This document shows positions 36,801-46,600 of a DNA stretch of 64,000 bases, piece by piece. Position 1 is the first letter of the stretch. Each line of letters begins with the position of its first letter. The notes under the pieces were generated by a model, which worked only from the letters and a program-made list of their open reading frames with translations, searched no databases and was not told where the DNA came from. The position numbers and the translations under genes are program-made. Where the stretch lies: positions 3,146,304-3,210,303 of the forward strand of contig CP099847.1 of the NCBI GenBank assembly GCA_030062745.1. Reading direction: 5' to 3'. The stretch comes from Capitulum mitella. Lineage: Eukaryota; Arthropoda; Thecostraca; Pollicipedomorpha; Pollicipedidae.

Positions 36801-37540
36801 GTTCAACACGTAATGGGTACTAGACCAGCTGCAGGAAACCACACCACACAAGATACTACTCAAAGTTTCTTTTATGTACTTATTGGCGATCTGCTCTCTC
36901 TTAGGCACTTTGCGAAACCTTCAAAAACACCCCGAGGGTTAGCGGCGAGAGTACTAATCGTGCACCCCAGGTTCTACACGAAAGTAAATTGGGTGCTAAT
37001 GCAAAAGTACCAATAAAGGTGTCTGCAGGAAACCACGCCCCACAACGTACTAAATGGGCATGGGACTTGTCGTAGTACCGAAGAAGTACCTAGATACCCT
37101 CGCAGGAGGTTGGTTTACACCACCAGATGCTTTTCGTAGTACCGAATAAGTACTCAACTACCTGCGTGGAGGGCTGGCCTACACCATAATAACCTCCACC
37201 TGCAAGGTAAACTGGGCACCAATTGCAGCCGCTAAATGCACAGTAAATACGTCGATCAATGCAACGAATCGTATATTATAGTTCGCATCATACATATCAC
37301 GCACACACAGGACTTAGTGATTTTCTTCAAATATGTATCCCTCCTCTGTACAGCAGTCCAACGCTCATCTGCGTTAAGTCAAAACATGAGAAGCTACAAG
37401 TATGCCGGTTCCATGCACAAAAGGAAAAGACTTCCTTGGAAAAACATTACAACACGAACTAAAAACGCCATGCATCTGCACACCGCACGGTAAAAGATCA
37501 AATATCCGGAACTCACGGCATTCCGGGTATGCTTGGACGT
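36801..37540. repeat. region with 64-bp direct duplication
   Basis: CGTAGTACCGAAGAAGTACC at 37071 and CGTAGTACCGAATAAGTACT at 37135 start two diverged direct copies, both ending in a phrase like GG(T/C)TTACACCA. AACCACACCACACAAGAT (36838) recurs near 45001 as AGCCACACCACACAAGAT. No gene. Confidence 0.5.
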
Positions 37541-37543
37541 ACG

Positions 37544-37627
37544 GCCACCGAACCAGGTTTTGCCATTTATTTCCAACCTGTTGTGCTTCACAGCTTGGAA
37601 ATAAATGACAAAACCTTGTTCGGTGGC
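37544..37627. repeat. 33-bp-arm inverted repeat over the gene's stop codon and 3' UTR
   Basis: Arms 37544-37576 and 37595-37627 are reverse complements at 31 of 33 positions, with an 18-nt loop. The second arm encodes the last residues of the minus-strand gene (PPNKVLSFIS). The first arm lies just past its stop and, on the minus strand, contains AATAAA (37566-37571). Confidence 0.9.
37566..37571 (-). terminator. AATAAA poly(A) signal of the minus-strand gene
   Basis: AATAAA on the minus strand, 16 nt past the TGA stop (37588-37590). If used, the 3' UTR would be only about 30-50 nt. It sits in the inverted copy of the last coding bases. Confidence 0.5.
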
Positions 37628-37898
37628 TTGGACCCATCATCTATGCCCAACACGTATTTCTGGAGGTAGTATAGCACGTTTCGTGTCTTCGCACTAAACT
37701 GTACATTGTACACTGAATGAACGAGCACCAGAGCTGTCAGAGCCTCTGTTTCGCCGGGGGCCTGATAAAGCGTCCGGTGGCTCTGGGCCACTGTCAGGCC
37801 GTAGATACCTGGCAATGGTCCCCGTTCGGCCGCGACATTCTGAAACAGGTCTCCTTTGCTGCAGCCCAACAGGTGCGAGACTTGGCGCAAGGTGTCTT
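37588..37898 (-). CDS. exon F: C-terminal domain and stop
   Basis: Acceptor TTCGTTCTTCCAG. Its first two nt complete the codon from exon E (G+AA, Glu), then 102 codons and TGA. It starts DTLRQVSHLLGCSKGDLFQN and ends with ALVLVHSVYNVQF, KTRNVLYYLQKYVLGIDDG and KVLSFISKL. The final pattern (hydrophobic helix, R.V..YLQK.xLG, K.L end) matches the C-terminal region of the PB1/SAMD3-like family as I remember it. The last 33 coding bases are present again, inverted, just past the stop. Confidence 0.8.
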
Positions 37899-40621
37899 CT
37901 GGAAGAACGAACGCATAAATTACCAAAAGAACGACTTTTCACGGTGAAGATAATCAGAGGCACATCCACAGGCAAACGCGTGCAAGCGCCCAAACGCCCA
38001 CACGCACACGCAAACGCAAGCGTACACGCATACGCATACGCATACGCATACGCACACCCACACGCACACCCACACACACATAATCACTTGTCTTATTACC
38101 ACTTGTGAACATCATACCCAACAGAAAAGGGTTCTGACAGACGTAGTCCTTGTTGCTGTAAAAGTTGTACAAATGAACGCCAGATACACATAAGACAACC
38201 TAAATATTTGCAAAACGCGACGATACCACTACAGCCAGCACTGACAAAACATGTTACATAGCAGCATGACATGTTTTGATCCCTAACTGCTGTGCTTGGC
38301 TGCCGGAAACGTTACCTGGTGGGCTTTTCAGCAGCTCCTGAAACTCTGACATTTTCTTTTCGATGGCATCCTGGAAGTTCTGAAACAACTGGTCCTTGTT
38401 CTCCCCTGCCAACCTCGTGGTCTCACGTTGGAACTGCAACAAGTGAGAAATCGTCATGACCTGTATATGGAATTCCAACTCGCCGGCAGTGTGTTGGCGT
38501 TGGTGAATCACACGAGTTTACATTAATAGACACAAAAATATGCATACTATACTGTACCGTGACTGTCAAAGTCCAATTTATCAAGATACATGAAATGAAA
38601 TAACAAATGAATGAAATAACTATGAATAACTATGAAATAATTAATGAAATAATACAAATGAAATAACAACAGATAAATGCATTGCGTGACATATTCCCTT
38701 TTCAGTAACTGGATATGCCATGAGTTAACGAACAAATTAAAACGAAGTCTATCGCCAGCTAACCTCTTGGTTTGAGAAGAGTCTGGGGTAGTCCCTTTCC
38801 ATTACTGCAAAGGCATCTTTATCCCTCTCAGGCTTTAGGACTTTCTGCCTTCGGTCTGGAAACGTTTCATTCATCAGCCTCACTATCTCTTCGTCCGTGA
38901 GGTCAGGGTTTTTCAGCTCGTTGATTTTTCTCTGCATGTCGATCTCGTTCAGCTTCGATACCGGAGGAACGTACATGGGAAGTCCAACAACGCGTGGCCG
39001 TTTACGATCTGAAGCAGCGGGCGGTAGAGACCGCTCCTCGGAATCTTCGCGAAGGCGTTTTGCCCGGCGCCGGTTTTTGAATTTATCACGCAGCTTTCGC
39101 TTGGCCAGCCGCTGAAATGCCAAAGCAAAATATGCGAAATCCATACATTGCGAGGTAAAAGAAAGGAAGTCGTTGGACATGCGACAAGGGGCAAAGGTAT
39201 TTTTCATGCAGAACGCGGCACTGTGTGCCGCGTTGTGTGCAATGCCGAAATTCGTGGTTATTATTATCGAAATTATTCAGAATAAGCGATAAGTCGAAGC
39301 TTATGAATAAGTCGTTCATCCATTATTAATATGTCGCATTGACACTGGAAACGAATGAACCATTGCTTGCACTCTTACTTAAATGCGTGCACCGGCGCCC
39401 CACTGCGTGATGTTTACTGGAACTTAAACGCATTACTTCGAATTACCGAAATCGGTCAATTTATTACTGAAATGCGTGCTTGGACAATTATTTCAATTTT
39501 TGCTTTTATTCGTTTTATGTTTTACATAAAAATGGTTATTTTTAATTAAATGTTTTCATTTAATGTGTTTATATAAATGTTTATATAACTGCATGTAATA
39601 TATATATATACATATATATATATATGTACATATTTATACATATATTCCACATTGGTGTAAGTTGGGAGAGGCTTTCTTTAATACAGGTTTTGTTGAAAAG
39701 GAAGGTATGTTCTGTTTTTATGATACTTCTGGTGTAACTTTCGATAAGTCGGACATTCCTCTTCAAGTCGTAGCTTACTCGTGAAATAAGTACTACATGA
39801 TTATTCATATATTAACGTTTTAGAAACATCATTTTCAATCTTCAGCATAATCTGCTTCACATTACAGTACAGTGTTTCTTTGTAATACACATGCACAGAA
39901 CGATCGTTATTACAGAATGCACTTTCGAAATGGAGTTCGCAGTTGATTACCTTACATTAAAAGGTTACTAGTTTATGAAATATCTTAATTTAGTCAGACC
40001 CCTAAAAGCGACAGTGTTATACAGTATTTCATTTGTCTGTTTAAGTCGGGCCTTAAAAATGTATGATCAGCGCCTCGGTGATTAGGAGGCGCTTGTGATC
40101 ATGACATTTTTAAGTCTAGTCGTGCTGTCCGTCAAAACTTGTCGAGTAAGTCGTTCGTCATGGCCTAACATGTGTTGGGCGGGTGCCCCATCTCGTAAAT
40201 GCATCGTCAGTCGCCTAGATAAAGTCGTCATCGTGGCACCAATGTAGTGTACGAGGCAGTCAGACAGTCAGACAGAAGTCTACAGTCTTCGTGTGGACAA
40301 GTAAACTGGTACACTACATTGGTGCTTTTTTACGTTAGTGGTCTCGTCAGAAAGGTTATTCTTCATCAGAAGGTTTGCCACTGCTTTGCTTTTGTAATAA
40401 ACGATTAGTTGTATTCGATTTTGTCAAGTACGTCGTTCGTCGTGGTCTAACATGTAGGCGGGTGCCTCATCGCGTAAATGCATCGTCAGTCGCCTAGATG
40501 AAGTTGCCATCGTGACACCAATGTAGTGTATGGGTATGTACACTTTTTGATGTTGTAAATTTCGTAAATCTTGTACTCTTGTGAATGCTGTATAACACTT
40601 TATATAAATATAGACAAAGAA

Positions 40622-40655
<34 letters not shown>

Positions 40656-43600
40656 CCGATTCGTAAATATATATTATGCACGTATTTCTAACATTTCATT
40701 TCTAGAAAAAAAAATTAAAAAATAAATAAATTATAAATTAATTTATTCCATTTCATAAAAAACCTACCCCAATTTCAATTATCTTTCTGAGGTCGGACAT
40801 GCAAATGTGAAATAATCACTTTAACATCAACGGCGTTGTGGACTAAAATGGGCTTTTATCTATGTATAAAATTTATTAAACATATATTAACACAACTTTA
40901 ACAAAACTGTGATTCCTTTGCTGGAAGCTGCATGAACGTGCGGGCAATGGCTTACAAAAAGCGTCAAAGTGGGGGCGGACTACTCAAATGGAAAATTGCA
41001 TCAAAATTCAAGCTAGACTTTCTCAAGGTATGGCACAGCCTATAATCAGACCGAATTATTGCTTGAACGATCCATACACAGCGTGCTTTTCCTGGCACGA
41101 GGTTAAGATACCTGAGATCATCCTAACATAATAACATTCCTAACGCTGGATGAACAGCAGTCTTCGCAACTGACAACTTAGGTTAGAAGCCCGTGATAAG
41201 CACGAATTAGCTTATCATTATTATATGTAGAATCGAGTACTGTAAAAATCTTCATAACCACCAAGCCGCCAGGCGAGGTGGTTATGAAAATCACTGCAGC
41301 ACGAGAACATAAATAAATTTATCGCATGACGCGCACGTGACCTAAATCGAATTTTTCAGGTGAATTCTGTCATGCATATCAAGGCTGTATATATCCCTAG
41401 TATCATATATATTTTGAGACAAAAAATGAATGCTAAACCACATTCTAATCTACTATTGAAACGACTGGGAAAGTAGTTATTTAGAACCGGCACAGTTCCA
41501 ACAAGCACAAAAAACGTGATTCCAGCTTCTAAAAGTTTGCGTCATTTTTGGGGACGAAAGACGTTTGGACCACATCACTCGAATCAAGCAATACTGGCAA
41601 TGCTACGCCAACTACTTGCCAGCGCTTCATTCCACGTCATTGTCTCTCGAATGGACGGGAACACATCAAAGACAGCCGATGCCATCTCTTCATACTGCTG
41701 AGATGTTGGTTCCATGCTGCGAAGAATATGCACATATTAGCCAGCCAACTTGAGTATTCGTTAGTTGGGGGTCGAATGGGGAAACAACAAGAAGTGCTCA
41801 CTTTTGATCAGAAATGAGTAACAACTATCATGTAGTCTTCATTTCTAAAACTCTGACAGGAAGTGATTAGGTTATTTTTATGCATTAAATAAATGAACGA
41901 GAAATGTGCCCTGGTTTCGCCGCTACGAAGCAACATTACAGAACTGGACACAAGCATATTGTGGTACCACTGAACCGAACGCTATTCCAGTGCCAGACAA
42001 AAGCGGGAGATGACAACAAAAGACAGTGACGGGAGACGACAGTAACGGACGATGCTGGGAGACGAGAGCGAAAGACTGCGACAGAAAACGACAGAAAAAG
42101 ACGATGGTGGCAGACTTCAGAGGAGGAGGCAACTGGAGACAACAGTAAGAAATAACAGCAAACACAGCGGGAGACTAGAGCAAAACGGCAACTGGAGATA
42201 TCAACAGGAAACAACAGTAGGATGAAACAGCAGGAGATAGCGATCTCAGACGATACAGGAGGACAGCAGCACGAACAAAAGAGGAATAAGGAAGCAGCAG
42301 AAAACAGCGGATGATGACTGCGGGAGGAAGTAACAGAACACGCCAGCAGGACGGCTGGTGACGGCAAGAGTGGCAGCAGAAGACAACAGCGGAGCACGGC
42401 AGAGGCAGGCAAAAGAGGATGGCAAACACAGGACGCAGCAGCATTAGGGCCACTGTAATCCTTCCGAAAACTGTGGCCTCCGCGATGAATGCAGCCAGAT
42501 GCGAAACATCTGCCCATGGTACCAATAAAATTTGATATGATGTCTTCTCTACGAAAAGGCGCCAATAAACACCATAAGACGTAGCTTCACACATACACAA
42601 ACACATCTGCCTCGTTTGTTCAACGACCAATGACAAAATACGCACCGATAACGACACAAACGTGTCACGTCCAATTCGACTGGCGCCATGCCAGGCGACA
42701 GGGAATGACGAGCTTACGCTGCACATCTCCCATTGATCCTGAGACACTGCATATGACTTCTGCCGTTTCAGAAAACAGGGCAGGGGAAAAAGGAGCATCG
42801 TAAAGTTGAACACAGCCCACACGCGATGCCGCTTTCCCCACCCCCAAGCCGGTCGACTTTTCTATGATGTCGGCTGTACCATTATGGCTAATTACGGTCC
42901 GGACAGCCATCTGAACCGACATGAATACACGGGCTCATACAAATGATAAAAAAGATGAATCGTTATTCCAAAAGTTGAAGTCAGCAAGGATTTGGTACAA
43001 GAAACAACATATCCTAGCCTGATCTGATGCGTCCCCGATGCCTGATCTGATGCGTATATCATTACAAAACGCAGTACACAGGGACAATTTATGTGATATA
43101 TTTCATGACTGCCTGTACATGTGTTTTTACCTCACTAATACGTGATCAAATGAAATGGCATCCGAACGATTTCTGGGTAAGACCCATCTGAAAAATGAAA
43201 GTTTCACGTATAAGGAAAAATCAGGTGCAAATGGTGAGGTAGGTAACCAAACGTCACACGAGGACACTGCTATTTGTCCCGGAACCCGATTGAAGTTAGC
43301 AGAAAAATACCGCGGGAAATGCACTCCTTTGCCCCGATGCGTTTTGTGAAAATAATCGGAGGTGCAGATGAGCGTTGATTCTCATGGCTGAACACATCAA
43401 GAACCAGTGCTCCCCAAACAGACGGCCACCGCAACTCAACAGATGTGTGCGCTCACACGACTTGTCCTTACCACATCGTTTGAGTAGTGAATGATGCAAA
43501 TATCACGTCCATGATCTGAGACCAATCTGACGTCTTCAGCTTAGAAGAGCCGTCTTCGAGCTGATTCCGTAGGCTCTTTGTGAGGTGATTCGGATCCAAA

Positions 43601-46600
43601 TACCTGCATGAAAAACACCTCAGATTTAGAAGTAGGCCATGTCAAGTGACAATCATCTCCTTGAAACATGTCTTTTCAAAACACATCCGATGATTCAAAA
43701 CTCTGCTTTTGGAAAGCGACGAAAGCAGGAAAAATGCAAACACAAAACGCAATGTTTATTTGGGCTTGTCACCTGGTACACCCAGATGTCTCCAATCGTT
43801 TACTTCCAGATGCTGCTAGCTGAGCTGGCGCTGTCCGCTCAGGAGGTCTGTCTTCTCCACAAGAGAAAACGGAGCCAGAATGCCCGTCACCAACAGTGCT
43901 GTACAGAATAGTTGGATAAACTTACCATCCGAATACTTAAAAGTGACCTGAACCGGTGAGCGACAAATGAAACTGCTAAACGTAAATACATGAAAGGCAA
44001 CAGGTTCCACCAGTCATTCATCTTAAACCAGTAACATACGGAAGGATGCAACTTCTTAAAGTAACGCATAATGGAGATTATTGTCGGAGTTAAAATTCCT
44101 TGCTAAGCCTTTTCCAAGGGATAGAGTCGTGTCGTATGTAGAGTCGCTACTTTCCCGCTAGTCAGATTACTATCTCGTTAGTCAGACCCCCAAGTGGTCA
44201 TTGGCCCAAGGGTTGTAACGTCACCGTTGGTTTCAGTTGCACCCCGCACTGCAATGAATACAGTCTGTTGAGGAATCCCGTGGCCCGGGTCTCGCGTGCA
44301 ACACTCCGACCGCGGATATGACGGACGCTACATATAGTTCCTGAAGTTTCTTTTAATGACCGATCAAAATCGGACCCTATGTTGCTATTTCTATATTACA
44401 GCAGGACGCGGGACCAGGCCGCTTTGTTACGTGAAAAATCAAGAACTAGCAATCAGTTAGATACGAGCGTATTTCTGCGGGCCGTTTGCACCAGCGCTAT
44501 TATGGTTAAAATGCGTACAGAAAAGATGCAAAAGATGAAAGATGCGAAGACGCATTTGTGTAGAAAGTATGCGTAAGACGGTCGGACGAGAGTCGTAAGA
44601 CGGGGTTTTGGATTGGGGTTTGTCTTAATGAGGTCTTTTTTAATGACCTTATGACTTGGTAAACTCAATAAGGCTTGTCGGTCGGGAACAGTCAACGACG
44701 TTCAATCAGGGGCGAAGAGACAGTCAGATTGCGACTATTTGAAGCACAGACACACGGAAATGGGACGACACAAAGACCAAGGCATTTAATACATAATCTG
44801 TATGCTAACGAACGGCGGAAATGAGCAAAAATAACCAATAAAAATATAACAGTTTTACCAATACGCCTGGTACCTGGCATCCAGAGCTGTTTTCAGTCCT
44901 CCTACTCCTTTCTTAGAGAGCGTTGGCGAAGCGCTGTCACCAGCGTTGTCGAGTTGACACCATTCAAATCCAGTGCTGTGGATCAAAGGACACTGAGTAG
45001 CCACACCACACAAGATCATCGTACGCTGGCGTGGGACTTACGTAGTGCCTTTGGACCCTCGGACGAAAATAACTATTCATGGGCTGGAAATCTACCCATG
45101 ACGATTTTTCGCTGCTGTAGTCTGCACGTGGCAAGTCGTACCACAACAAAACTTCTGGCATTCCCAATGCTCTATCCGATTTTGGTGGCTGGGTTTTGAA
45201 CGCCACGAATACCCAAAAGGGAGATTTTCCCATTCTTTAAGTACCAAACGACGCAGACTTATGCAGAAACCAATGAAAGTCCAAAATAAACAATAACCCA
45301 ACCCGGGGTATTGGAGGCCAAACCGGTTAGGCATTCAAGTCATGATTTATAGGGCTCGGGAGAAATTCTGAACTTGGCGGCAATTTTCTATGATCTGCCT
45401 GCCATAGCCACTGAGATGATAGCGATCATGACTTTAGCCGCCATCTAAACCCATAAATCACACACATCTCATCCTCAACTCAGCTGGTAGAGCATCGGAA
45501 TATTCATGCAGGGAGAACCAGCATGCGAGTTCTGGTACCACGGACGAATGCCAAATATTTGGCACATTAGGGAGGGCTAATGTCAGCTGGCCGATCGAAG
45601 GTCAAATTAAACGCAAGTCGGAATTTATGCACCGTCGAGGGTCTTATCGTTGGGCTAAGAGACCGAATTTCAATTTCGTAAACTATTTTTGCGTAAATGG
45701 GATGGCTATGTTGTCAGATTGTTTGCAACAGGATATGCTTAGGAAGTATTTTAATTCTACAGCTATCCCTGAATACAGTACATCAAATTCCTACTAAAGA
45801 AACTAAAAAGAGAAGAATGACCAGGTAGCATAATCGGACGGAGGTACACAGAGTTCAAACCGAACAAAATTTTTGACCCATATAACAATTAATGAATATG
45901 GGGCGTCGCTCGCCACATGAAGTATGTTATGCATACTGCGAATAACGATGGCAGTAATGGATAGATAAAATAGCTTCATGCCCGTTGTTGGTGAGGTGAC
46001 CTGGGTGGGAGAAGAGGAGACCTGTGCGACGTACCTGAATGCTGTTGAATCCCGAGATGGAGGTTACAAAGGGTGGACCCAACGTAAGACGTCCCACGCG
46101 AGGCGCAAAAGAAACGGTGAACCTATGAGGATTGGCTTACGGTTTCCAAGCAGGCACCCTTCGTAAATTCCACCTCAGGATTCACCAGCATTTAGGTAGG
46201 TCTCACAGCACAGGTCTCCCCTCTCCCAATTAGATCCCTCAGCAGTTAGAAATCATTCAGCACTTCGTGACTATTTTGTTAGTATTGATATTTTAACTGC
46301 CACTGGCGGATCAAACAAAGCTTTAGATTTACGTATATTAGATATACGTAAAAGAACAGGCCACCCCAAATACTATGGTGTCATCTTTTGCACTGAAGAC
46401 TGTCTGAAAGTCTCCTAAATGTGGGTGGCTACCAATATTTTTGTGAATGTCCGACTCGTTTTTTTTTTTACCTCTTCGCAATGACGTCGTCTTGTACTGT
46501 CTTGATTCATTGTGTAATATGTGGTGAACTAATTTGCTCTCCTGAAGACAGTACCATTTCATGATACCGAAACGTTGTGATCTGTATATACATAAGGCAA

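Noticed and set aside
37694-38102. Frames with Cys/Val/Arg repeats
   Set aside because: They are translations of the CACGCA/CATACG microsatellite in the last intron.
41936-42822. Minus-strand frames of 209 and 215 codons
   Set aside because: The minus strand lacks A in this tract, so stop codons cannot form. The region lies in an intron of the supported gene, and the peptides are Cys/Leu/Ser low-complexity.
43127-43215. Possible exon with TTTTTCAG acceptor and GTAAAA donor
   Set aside because: Joined to exon B it would create TGA at the junction, and exon C already fits the phases on both sides.
45478-45545. tRNA gene
   Set aside because: The B box is decayed and no acceptor stem pairs, so a functional tRNA is unlikely.
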